Shown here: positions 1 to 12,400 of the stretch, piece by piece
Layout of the letters: each line of letters begins with the position of its first letter
Position numbering within the stretch: position 1 is the first letter of the stretch
Assembly (NCBI GenBank): GCA_964017235.1
Contig: OZ024936.1
Coordinates: 16,716,496-16,780,495, forward strand
DNA: 64,000 nucleotides
Direction of reading: 5' to 3'
Origin: Sabellastarte sp. h YS-2021
Taxonomy: Eukaryota > Annelida > Polychaeta > Sabellida > Sabellidae
Notes under the pieces: generated by a model
The model's input: only the letters and a program-made list of their open reading frames with translations
Database searches by the model: none
Told to the model about the DNA's origin: nothing
Program-made: the position numbers and the translations under genes

Positions 1-324
1 ATATTGCCTTAAAAGAAGTATCATGTCATTTATACAACTCCTAGTAGAAATAAATATTGTCTGACAGTCTGGTTAAAAGGTGATATATTCTAAAGGCATG
101 CAGGCATCATTGATTACATGATATGAGACATTACAAGACAATGTGATAATAAAGTTGGAAGTCCTACAATAAACAGGTTGGTACCAACAGTATATATCAT
201 GGTACCCCCCCCCCCCCAAGTTGTAGGCCCTTTGGACCTGGAATATTTTCCATTAAACATTGTACACTAAAACTGTATGTAAACGAACCAGGAATGTTTA
301 AATGTGTCTGTTTTTTGCACACAG
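1..324. other. Intron of gene 1 upstream of first visible exon
   Basis: No coding exon is recognised here. It holds a C13 homopolymer at about 205-217 and ends in the polypyrimidine tract and acceptor of the exon at 325. Confidence 0.6.
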
Positions 325-437
325 CTGAATGTGGAGGCACCCTGACAGCCACTACAGAGCCCCAATACATTGAGAGCCCAGGTTACAACTCTAAGAAGCT
401 GTATGACTTGGGTCAGGAGTGTACCTGGCTCATTAAG
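325..437 (+). CDS. Gene 1 exon: CUB domain, first part
   Basis: The acceptor is ...cacacag and the donor is AAG|gtaagt. Two bases finish a codon, then 37 codons begin ECGGTLTATTEPQYIESPG and end ECTWLIK. This is the usual CUB start, with Cys1 in ECGG and Cys2 in the CTW motif. The exon ends in phase 0. The in-frame ATG at 294 is inside the intron's polypyrimidine tract, so it is not taken as a start. Confidence 0.85.
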
Positions 438-3400
438 GTAAGTTTCATCTGGCATGGTCCAGCAGAGTCCAACCATCATCCAACATGGTCCAAAATGGAT
501 AACATCAGAGTGAAAAAGGCAATGAATTGTCATAATTTTGTCTTTTTTTAGTTTTTGAGTGATAAGATTTAAAAAAATTCTTCACAATGGTTATCTTATA
601 CTTACTATCCAGTCCACATTTTCCTAAAGAATGCCATAAATCAGCCATAAATATATCCATAATAAGGGGCACCAGCGAATGCAAAAACATCAGCTTTTAT
701 GTTTAGATTGATCCATTCATGTATGGATTTTAATGCGACAAAACTTAGCAGAAGCTCTGTAAAATACCTTTCTATGATATGCATCATAAGTTCATTGTTT
801 AAGAAACACTTATAATGCATTGACACATGTGCTGGGCTTTTTATTTCCCTGTATTTTGATAAAACAGATTAGAATATGGATAATACATTGTATAAACCCT
901 GCCTGTCTGCAATGAATCAAGTTGATTAGTTAAAATCTGACAATCTCCTTCCAACTTATACAGTGGGTTAGTTTCTTAACTTGAATCGTCATTAACTAGT
1001 CTAAGCCATATATACTACGTGTCAGACTCCTGCCATCTTTCTTCAGACTTCTCCACCGAGTGGGGTAGTCATCAGATTTGCCACAGGGTTTGGAGTGCTG
1101 TCAGCCTCCCACCAGTGCAGACACTGGGTGGAGGTCAAGTTTGATCCCAATGGAACAGGTCCTGGTGCCAGGTAGTGACAAAACATCATCTGCATGAAGT
1201 CATATATAGCATGAGGCTGGGGGGCCAAAGTCAAAACAATGACATTCTGCTTTTCTATATTGGATGCTAGTACTATTAATTGCTGAGACTGTTCTCACAA
1301 TAGTTATGACATTCTTTGGTTTTGAAACATATACTGGTCTGCATTACAAGTGGATAATGTGGGAGTAATATTCTCACTGGATTTTCAAGAAAAAATGTGT
1401 GTCTCCTGATTGGAATCTCTTCAAGCATGGTTCTACAAACATCAATCACTGTTTATCTCTATTCATTCAGATGAGGTTCAGGAATATAACACAATAGACA
1501 GAGGAAATGTTGGGACCCAGATTAGTTACCTAATGATATAGTATTTACTTAAATGACTTTTGTCAATTTTTTGTCTGAGCTGGCAGGTAGAGTCTTCCAA
1601 TTACAATCCAAAATGTTGACGTAAGAGTATATGCTTTTTATTGCATTGTTTTATGGCAAAACAGAATAAATCAAGCAAGGTCAGCTTTTGGGAATTAAAA
1701 TCAATTGTAATTAAATTTCCAACAACTTTGAGACTAGAAGGACCTTTTATCTTGTCTGTATACCTCATCTATGCATGGGCAGTTGGTTACTAAGAGACTG
1801 AACTTGTAGCATTGCCTTTAGCAACTTACTAATTCCATGTTTACACAACCAACTTAAGGGTATAGAATTTCACTTTATATCCAATTGCTGTTTGATCTCT
1901 TTTTCACTGCTTTGATCCTTGATATAATTTCCATTTCTCCCTATGATATATATTGGTGGCATTGCACTATATTTTCTTGCTATCATGTTCCACTTTGCAT
2001 GTATCTTTTCATATTAACACCCTTTGAACAGGTGCACCAAGGCAGCCACTTAAAGCTGGAGTTTGAAGGGGACTTCAGACTTCTGGATGAAATAGAGACT
2101 TGCTATCACTGGGTGGAAGTCAGAGCTGGCATGCAGTCCAAGGACTTTGATCTTAGAGGGCCCAGGTACTCCCGACTAACCACCTGTACATCTAGCTATT
2201 TGAAGGTGGATGTATCATCAAGTACTAATCTCCGCAATATGTTTAGTATATTCCATTATCACTAACAATATAACAATACATATTTTATTTGTACTGAAAT
2301 TACATATATATTATATTTTATTTGTACTGAAAGTACATAATTATAATATATATAAGTTACAAAGCATATCTGCCACCTCTGAGATTTGACTACAATTCCT
2401 GGACTGACCTCAAGTGGCAAAGCTGGTAGTTGCTTGCCATTAGTCAGTGGGCAGTATAGCACCTTCACCAACTGTATGTACTAGGTTCCTCCACCATTTT
2501 AACTACCTGTTACAATATAGCCAATCCACAGGTTCTAGGCATGACATAAAATAGTGAATAAATACAAGTGTATCAAAATTATAAACAAAAATGACATAAA
2601 GAAGAACACTATGAACTTGAAATCATGATCTGTTGTAAAAGTATTGCAGCAATGTGTGTAATTATGTGTTAGACAAAAGTGAATCTGGATTTTTTTGTCA
2701 CATGTTACAAGTCCTGAATGCTACTTATTGCACTTTGATCATCAATGCTGGGTTCACTTATAAAGTGACTTATTTTTTCAAAATGATTAGAAAAATCATA
2801 GTTAATTAAGTGTCCCCTGAAAAAGGAATACTTATTGTTTTCACCCCCAGTTTTCAGACAGCCGCCGCATTATCATCTTGCTTGAATATCTCCCTTGATA
2901 TTAGGCCTATCAAAATGATATTTGGTAGTTATCTTTTGTAGGCATCGTGAAATTTGACCTTGGGCTTGTGGTACAAATTTAGTGTGGGTGTTGTGAGGTA
3001 ATTTCAGTAAATGCCTTAATGATGTACCTTCGATGACAATGTCTCAGTGCAGATCAGCCAGCAGTTTGAGAAACTTTTCTGTTTTAGGCCTTGAGTAGAT
3101 CAAGTAATTGTTTTATAACAGTTAAAATAGCAGCTTTAAGTGTATCAAACAACACAAAATATCTCATGGATGTTAAAGGATTTCACATATAAACTGTCCT
3201 GAGTACAAGCTTTATCATGGGGTATTGAATGTATGGATAAATCTGAGAAAGACAGAGAAAATATGGAAAAATTTGTAGTGTTGTTTAAAATTAACACGGT
3301 TTTAATATTGAACACAATTGTATGGCAGTTAACGTCTAACCAAAACCCACGCTTTATTGAGTTTAAACATGTTTGAAAATGTACCAGTTGAAATCCTCAT

Positions 3401-6400
3401 GTATATGACTTGTTGGGTGTGGTAATGTCAAAAAATTGTCTCTGTGTCATTGTAATGATATCCACCTAACTGGTATTTTATCTACATTATTAGTGGTTTA
3501 AATTGCATGAAATCCTATCTTTAACCTCTCAACACAGCCTCAGTGAAAAAAACATAAATATTATGAATTAACCTTTAATTTAAAATTTTCTTGAGCAGTT
3601 TTTTTGTAGAATTTCTCAACATGTCAAACTGTTTCAGTTTCAATATATTTTAACTAGTTTCACCATTACTCATTTTTGTACCCCTCTGTACCCATATTCA
3701 CTAGAGTACCCCACTGTTCTTTAGGTACTGTGGCTCTTCCCGCCCCAGTGACATCATCACATCTTCTGGGAGTGAGGTGATGGTTCTATTCAGAGCCAGG
3801 TTCATGATGAAGGTGCGGTCAGAGATGAGAGGATTCCGGCTCAAGTACACGTCTGGTAAGAACCGGAAGAATTTGTTTGTTTATTTGTTGTTTTACGTCG
3901 CATTCAACAGCCAGGGTCATATTGCGACAGGTAGTTTACAGGTGGAGGAAACCAGTGCATACTGCACTGTAAACCACCGGGCATCGGCAAGTAACTACCA
4001 ACTTTCCAACATGAAGCGCCCGGCCCAAGATTCGAACTGGCGGCCTCAGAGGTTGGAGGCGAGAACTCTAACCGCTACACCACCGAGCCCCCAGAATTGG
4101 AAGAAAGAAATAAACAAAAACAAGCGTGTAACTGTTTTGTTTGTTTTTGCCCAGTTTGTCTACAAGGTCGCATAAAATTTATAATTTAACCCATTGGGCT
4201 ATTTTTTAGTGTCATGTCATGTTCAAAAATTTAGTCAATGCTCAAAATAGTTTATTCTGCTTTTCCATAAGTAGTTTAGCCCTATGCTGACTGCTTAGTC
4301 AAGTCAGTGCATACTGAGTTTGCTTTTTCCAAGTGTCCCTCTTCAGATCATTTAGTCAAACTTTGCAAGACCTGCAAACCATACAAAGGTAACACGACTT
4401 CCTGGGCTTTATCAACACAGATGGTATTTTCCGGAATAGACAAATAAAGGGAGGTCAAGTGTAATGATAGAAAATATTTCAAGATATAAGCAAAGCGAAA
4501 ATCATATAAAATCAAAGACAGATAATTAACACATTACATGCTTTTGGAAAATCAAATATTCTTTGGGTTTTCATATAATTTGTGATGAGAGACAAGGAAT
4601 GCTCTACCATCTTGTACTGTAAGTTTCTTATTGTCAATATCATGTCAGGTTTCAAAGTTAAGATCAGACATAATATGATTGCCATCTCATCTCTCGTCTC
4701 TCTAAAATCTTATTTCTTCAAAAAGACTTTCCCACCTTAGCATATAATCTATCTGGCTCCTCCGTGGTATTGGACTTGCCAATGGCTATGGCAATGGATT
4801 CTGGTGGTGTGCCTTAAAGTCTGCCTTGCCAGAGATTAAGCGCTATAAAAGTACAGAATAGAATAGCATCTCAGAAAAATCACCTCAGAAAGATATATAA
4901 AGCATTCTGCCAATTTTTGGCTAATATGTTTATGTATGAACTCATCTATGGAAACTAGAATCCTTAACCCTTTTGCCACCATTGGAGCAGTACTCAAATG
5001 TACCAAAGGTACTACTGAGGGTGTTTACATTCAGTTTAAGTTATTTAACCTCACACCACTGTGCACCTTGCCATCTATAGTATTCTTATACATACTGTTT
5101 TAAATAACTGATATCTCTACCAAGAGCTTTTATGACCCAGTGCTAAAGGTAAAAATAAAATAACCATATATGGTCATTGAGTGCTACTCAAGAGAGATAG
5201 TGCTGACAAAGGGTTTAATAGCATAGTTTATATGTTTAGGTTTTGTCAGATTATCACCCATCGTCAGATAAAATTTAATTAATTTTTTTTTTTTGTTATT
5301 TCAGATGAGAATGCATGCTCAAACGAACCCTGTGAAAATGAGGGTGTCTGCCACTCGCATGAGAACGGCTTCGAATGTGAATGCAAACATGGATTCCATG
5401 GAAGAACTTGTCAGCATTATAACTTTGACATTGGTAAGTGTTTGTATACAGTCCAACCTATTGTGGAAATTCAAAAGACCATATCAGCTCTGTCAACATT
5501 TTCAAGATTCAAAGTATCCGTTTTCAACCTCTCTTCCATGGAAACAACATAAACAAATTGAAAAAGTGAAAATGTCCTTCAGATAACCAGTAAGTACCAT
5601 CATTTTAGCTCCAAATATGACTTAAGCTATCCCTGAAATGGTGCCTATTATTTTTGGGTCGAGTATCCTTGCCACTGCAAGCATCCCTCCCCATGAGAAT
5701 AGCTGTGCTCAATGTTGTTACTCTGTCTTTCAACACAGAACAGTAAGCCTGACTAGCTTCTTCTCAATTATGTAGTTCACACAACACCCGGCTAGATACC
5801 CCAGCAGTTCTCGCCATTGTTCAGTACTTATAGATTTGAAGAACTTAACAATTCAATTCAAATCCAGGACCACATATACAGATTTCAGTTATTGTATCCA
5901 CCAGAGGCATCCGGTGGATACTTTGGTTTAGCATTTGCTACGCCGCTGCCACTGTGCGTAGAGAGATTTTCGGTGTTAATGCTCTCAGAGAAAAACTACA
6001 CCAGCTAGGTTCACCAAATTTGCCGGATATCTTCATTAGGGGCAAAGCTTCTCTGGGACTGAAATTAGCCATTTTTATGTCAGCTGACTTGTCAGTCAGC
6101 TGGCATTATGTCGTCACTCTGCGGCGTGGGCGTACGCGTACGCGTACGCGTCCGCGTGAACAACTTCTCCTCCAAAACTACAAGGCCTAGAGACGTGCTG
6201 TTTTTTTTAAAAGATACCTTATCTATCGAGGATGAAAAATTGTTCAAGGCATGCAAATCTGTCTGTTCGTCTGTTTGCTAGAGACATTACAAGGGGGGTA
6301 CCCCCACCAAAAGTGTGAAAATTTCAACACTTAATCACAATTTTCTCAGTGACTATTGCAGGGATTTCTCTCATATCTTGCATATATGTACTAGGCCACA

Positions 6401-9400
6401 GGTAGATTCTCTTGTGTGAGTATGAGACCTGGATCTGTCTTACTTTTTTTTTAATAAATTTTTTTAATAATTTTTAATGCATTAACATTCATGAAATCAT
6501 GCACAAAATCATTTATAACTTGAAAAGTGTTGCATCTAGAGCATTTTGTTAAAATATGTTATTCAGCTACTTTTTTCATAGCTACAATATGGTGAGTAAG
6601 TTGGGTGCCTGTCTCAATAGCTAAGTGAGTAATAGCTACTTTTGGGCTTTTCAGTAACTTCCATCATGAGTAGAATCACTTGTAACTTAAAAACTATTGC
6701 ATTTAGAGAATTTCGTATAAATATGTTATTCAGCTACTTTTGGGTCAGCTATAACATAGTAAAATTTTAGACCTGTAGCTCATGGCATAGCTGAGTAATA
6801 GCTACTTTTACGTTATCACTGTTGAGTAAATCGCTTATAACTTCAAAACTATTGCATTTAGAGAATTTCGTATAAATATGTTATTCAGCTACTTTTGGGT
6901 CAGCTATAACATAGTAAAATTTCAGACCTGTAGCTCATGGCATAGCTGAGTAATAGCTACTTTTAGGTTATCACTGTTGAGTAAATGGCTTATAACTTGG
7001 AAACTATTGCATTTAGAGTATTTTGTTTCAATATGTTATTCACCTATTTTGGGATCAGCTAAAACATAGTGAAGTTTCAGATGTGTGGCTCATTGCATAG
7101 CTGAGTAATAGCTACTTTGAAGTTCTCACTATTGAGTAAATCAGTTGTAATTGGAAAACTATTGCATTTAGAGAATTTCATATAAATATGTTATTCAGCT
7201 ACTTTTGGGTCAGCTATAACATAGTAAAATTTCAGACCTGTAGCTCATGGCATAGCTGAGTAATAGCTACTTTTAGGTCATCACTATTGAGTAAATCAGT
7301 TGTAACTTGAAAACTATTGCATTTACAATATTTTGCTTAAATATGTTGTTCACCTACTTTTGGGTCAGCTATAACATAGTAAAATTTCAGACCTGTAGCT
7401 CATGGCATAGCTGAGTAATAGCTACTTTTAGGTCATCACTATTGAGTAAATCAGTTGTAACTTGAAAACTATTGCATTTACAGTATTTTGCTTAAATATG
7501 TTGTTCACCTACTTTTGGGTCAGCTATAACATAGTGAAATTTCAGACCTGTAGCTCATTGCATAGCTGAGTAATAACTACTTTGAGGTTCTCACTATTGA
7601 GTAAATCAGTTGTAATTGCAAAACTATTGCATTTAGAGAATTTAGTATAAATATGTTATTCAGCTACATTTGGGTCAACTATAACATAGTAAAATTTCAG
7701 ACCTGTAGCTCATGGCATAGCTGAGTAATAGCTACTTTTAGGTCATCACTATTGAGTAAATCAGTTGTAACTTGAAAACTATTGCATTTAGAGTATTTTG
7801 CTTTAATATGTTGTTCACCTACTTTTGGGTCAGCTATAACATAGTAAAATTTCAGACCTGTAGCTCATGGCATAGCTGAGTAATAGCTACTTTTAGGTCA
7901 TCACTATTGAGTAAATCAGTTGTAACTTGAAAACTATTGCATTTACAGTATTTTGCTTAAATATGTTGTTCACCTACTTTTGGGTCAGCTATAACATAGT
8001 AAAATTTCAGACCTGTAGCTCATGGCATAGCTGAGTAATAGCTACTTTTAGGTCATCACTATTGAGTAAATCAGTTGTAACTTGAAAACTATTGCATTTA
8101 CAGTATTTTGCTTAAATATGTTGTTCACCTACTTTTGGGTCAGCTATAACATAGTGAAATTTCAGACCTGTAGCTCATTGCATAGCTGAGTAATAACTAC
8201 TTTGAGGTTCTCACTATTGAGTAAATCAGTTGTAATTGCAAAACTATTGCATTTAGAGAATTTAGTATAAATATGTTATTCAGCTACATTTGTGTCAACT
8301 ATAACATTGTAAAATTTCAGACCTGTAGCTCATGGCATAGCTGAGTAATAGCTACTTTTAGGTCATCACTATTGAGTAAATCAGTTGTAACTTGAAAACT
8401 ATTGCATTTAGAGTATTTTGCTAAAATATGTTGTTCACCTACTTTTGGGTCAGCTATAACATAGTAAAATTTCAGACCTGTAGCTCATGGCATAGCTGAG
8501 TAATAGCTACTTTTAGGTTATCACTGTTGAGTAAATCACTTATAACTTGGAAATTATTGCATTTAGAGTATTTTGTTTCAATATGGTATTCACCTATTTT
8601 GGGGTCAGCTATAACATAGTGAAGTTCCAGACCTGTGACTCATTGCATAGCTGAGTAATAGCTACTTTGAAGTTCTCAATGTTGAGTAAATCACTTGTAA
8701 TTTGAAAACTATTGCATTTAGAGAATTTAGTATAAATATGTTATTCAGCTACTTTTGGGTCAGCTATAACATAGTAAAATTTCAGACCTGTAGCTCATGG
8801 CATAGCTGAGTAATAGCTACTTTTAGGTTATCACTGTTGAGTAAATCACTTATAACTTGAAAATTATTGCATTTAGAGTATTTTGTTGCAATATGTTATT
8901 CACCTATTTTGGGGTCAGCTATAACATAGTGAAGTTCCAGACCTGTGGCTCATTGCATAGCTGAGTAATAGCTACTTTGAAGTTCTCACTGTTGAGTAAA
9001 TCAGTTGTAATTGGAAAACTATTGCCTTTACAGAAATTTGTGCAAATATGTTATTCAGCTACTTTTGGGTCAGCTATAACATAGTGAAATTACAGACCTG
9101 TAGCTCATGGCACAACTGAGCAATAGCTATTCTCAGGCACTGACTGTTGAGTAAATCAGCTATAACTTGAAAAATATTGCATTTGGAGTATTTTGTTAAA
9201 ATATATTGTTCACCTACTTTTGGGTTAGCTATAACATAGTGAAATTACAGACCTATAGCTCATGGCATAGCGGAGCAATAGCTATTTTCTGGTTCTCACT
9301 ATTGAGTAAATCAGTTGTAACTTGAAAACTATTGCATTTACAGTATTTTGCTTAAATATGTTGTTCAGCTACTTTTAGGTCGGCTATAACAGAGCAAAAA

Positions 9401-12400
9401 TTCAGACATGTAGCTCATTGCATAGCTGAGTAATAGTTACTTTGAGGTTCTCACTCTTGAGTAAATCAGTTGTAACTTGAAAATTATTACATTTAGAGTA
9501 TTTTGTTAAATATGTTATTCACAGACGTTTTGGTCAGCTATAATATAGTGAAATTGCAGACCTCTATGTCATGGGATAGCTGAGCAATAGCTTCTTTCAG
9601 GTTCTCACTGTTGAGTAAATCATTGTATCCAACCTGTAGGAAATCATGGGCTGGGAATCTGTTAATATGGTCCGATTTGACCTTGGAACCCTCCTTCAAG
9701 GTCAAATGAGGATAGCCAAACATAAAAGTGCTTATAACTTGCTTATTATTGGTCCCAGAGGTTGGAATGAAAACCAACCTATAGAAAATCATGAGCTGAG
9801 AATTTTTTGGTGTGGTCGGATTTCACCATGGACCCCTCCTTCAAGGTCAAATGAGGATAGCCAAACTTAAAAGTGCTTATAACTCACTTATTATTGGTCC
9901 TAGAGGTTTCGAATGGAAAACCAACCTATAGAAAATCATGGGCTGGGAATCTTTTGGTGTGGTCGGATTTGACCTTAGACCCCTCCTTCCAGGTCAAACG
10001 AAGATAGCCAAACTTAAAGTGCTTTTTACTCGCGTATTATTGGTCTTGGAGGTTTGGGATGGTAAACCAACATATAGGAAATCATGGGCTGGGATTCTTT
10101 TGGTGTGGTCAGATTTGACCTGGGACCCCTCCTTCAAGGGCAGTTGAGGATAGCCAAGCTTACAATTGCTTAGAACTCGCTTATTATTGGTCCTACAAGT
10201 TTGGGATGGTAAACAAGCTACAGGAAATCATGGGCTGGGAATTTTTTTGTGTGGTCGGATTTGACCTTGGATCCCCTCCTTCAAGGTCAAACAAGGATAG
10301 CCAAACTTAAAAAGTGCCTATGACTCACTTATTATTGGTCCGAGAGGTTTGGGATGGTAAACCATCCTAAATTCTTTGGCTGGGAATCTTTTGGTATGGT
10401 CAGATTTGACCTTTGGACCCCTTCTTCATGGTCGAACGAGGATATTGCATTTATAGTATTTCTTTAAATATTTTTAACCTACTTTTTACCCTTAAACAAT
10501 TACCTTGTTACTTTATTTCATAATACCATTTGCAGGGCACAACTTTTTTGTCCTTTTCTTCTGTCAGCTTCGAAATATCTTTCCAACATGCTGTTCAGTT
10601 ACCATTTACTGTATTTCTGTACAGCCCTTTCCCTGATAATTATGCTTTCCTCTCATTATCACCATCACAAATCCAAAACATTCAGTCAGCTGACACAGTG
10701 CCCGTTCACGGGCACTCTCCTCTTGTTTAAAAAATTATCTACATTTTTCTACTGGCTGTTTCTCATAGGTAAAAGGTTGAATCTCTTCATAGATGATATG
10801 TATAACAGATATACATGTCCCCTACAACCTTGCAGACATTTGACCTTGAAGCTCTCAATTCAAGGTCATCCACAGAGTGCCAAAGCGTCCCATATAGCGG
10901 ACTTTAAAAGTGCCTATATCTCCCTTAATATTGGTCCTAGAGGTTTGCAATGTGAAACCAACCTAATCATGGGCTGCAAATCTTCTGATGTGGTAAGATT
11001 TGACCTTGGACCCCTCCTTCAAGGTCAAACGAGGATAACCAAACTTAAAAGTGCTTATAGCTCACTTGTTAGTGATCCTAGAGGTTTACACTGTGAAACC
11101 AACTTGTAGGAAATCATGGGCTGGGAATCTTCTTATGTTGTCAGATTTGATCTTTGGGCCCTCCTCCAAGGTCAAACGATGGTTCATTGGCTTTCGTGAG
11201 TTGTCTTTCCGGTGGATACAGATTTGCATCAGTTATCCGAAGCGTAGGTCTAGTTTATGCTGTTTTATTTTTGTACTTTCAGACAAGGACATAGATCTGG
11301 TTCTGATGATCGACCAGACATACCACTCTTACAAAGATTTCTACTATTTCAAGACTCTGGCACAGCGCCTTTTGTCATACATCAATAACGACGACATCTC
11401 TATTCATCATGGTATAATGAGTTTCTATAGTTCAGCTCATGTCCAGGCAGAATTAGACTCGTACCCAGAGCTCTTTGCTCTCAGGGACATTGTAGACTCT
11501 CTATATACAGAGTATGGAGGCACAGATATATTTAGCGCTTTTAATTTATTGTTTGACAAGTATTACATGGCCACTCCGGCAGACAGACTCAGTGTGAGCA
11601 ATGTGGCGGTGATGATCGCAGACTCACGCCATACTTACTGGACCTCCCAGGGAATGATTCTGGAGGTACAAAGGAAACTCAGGGAGATGTGTGTGGAGGT
11701 AGTGGTTGTAGACATTGGGAGCAGAGTTGACCGGGGTTTATTGGAGACCCTGGTGGGTAGGGACAGTGTATTACACCAACAACAGCACCAGGACTTGCTC
11801 AAGCCTGGTGTCATCGATTCTGTGATAACTAAAGTCAAAGCTGCAATAGAGTCGTCAGAAGACTGTATTAAATCAAAGACTACTACTAAAAGGACAACGG
11901 TGTTAGAAACTACACCCACTACCACTACTAGTACTACTACGACTACTACTACTTCCAGTACTACTTCCACAACTACTTCAGCACCAACTACTACTACTGA
12001 TAGTACCAGTACTGCTACTAGTAGTAGCAGTAGTAGTACAAGTACTACTAGTAGTACCAGTATTAGTAGTACAGTAAGCAGTACCACCACAACACAAACA
12101 ACCTCAGAAGCATCAGAAGCCTCTAGCTCCACGACTACATCCAGTAGCACATCATCTACATCAACTACTTCAGTGCCAACCTCAGCCAGCAGTTCAACAA
12201 CATCAGCATCAACAACATCAACCTCCACGCAGTCAACTACATCTACAACTACATCTCAAACCACACCAACTACTGATACTCCCAGCTCGGGATGCATAAC
12301 ATTTAAGGAATCTTGTGATCATAAATGTGGTGGCTGTGGGTATATGGATGTGACACAATATTGTTTTGTAGATGGTGTGAAACAGATGTGAGTATATTAA

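Larger units (their letters stand above)
5895..11258 (+). mobile_element. Large Helentron-like (HINE/DINE-type) element A with satellite core
   Basis: Starts with a perfect 8-bp stem hairpin, TATCCACC...GGTGGATA (5,895-5,920). A GTCT-like tract (about 6,258-6,285), long tandem arrays of 155 and 146 bp, and a right end with GGTGGATA (11,211-11,218) and TCTAGTTT (11,249-11,256) follow. This left hairpin, GTCY tract, core satellite and 3' end arrangement is the known plan of non-autonomous Helentron-associated elements (DINE-1, the pearl elements of bivalves). Element B at 15,331 has the same end motifs. No transposase is present. Family assignment is inference, and nesting of two elements is possible because of the hairpin at 10,697-10,716. 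Confidence 0.55.

Noticed and set aside
294-551. 85-codon frame with ATG at 294 as gene 1 start
   Set aside because: The ATG lies in the polypyrimidine region before a good acceptor at 324 and the following residues do not make a signal peptide.
3777-4175. 132-codon frame beginning within the CUB exon
   Set aside because: It reads through the donor at 3,855 into an inverted SINE.
6470-9640. CRISPR-like repeat spacing
   Set aside because: Whole 155-bp units repeat, with no unique spacers; this is a eukaryotic satellite.
11635-12228. 197-codon open frame on the - strand, Val/Leu/Asp-rich
   Set aside because: It is the antisense of the Thr/Ser triplet tract in the vWA exon; such tracts are stop-free in several frames.
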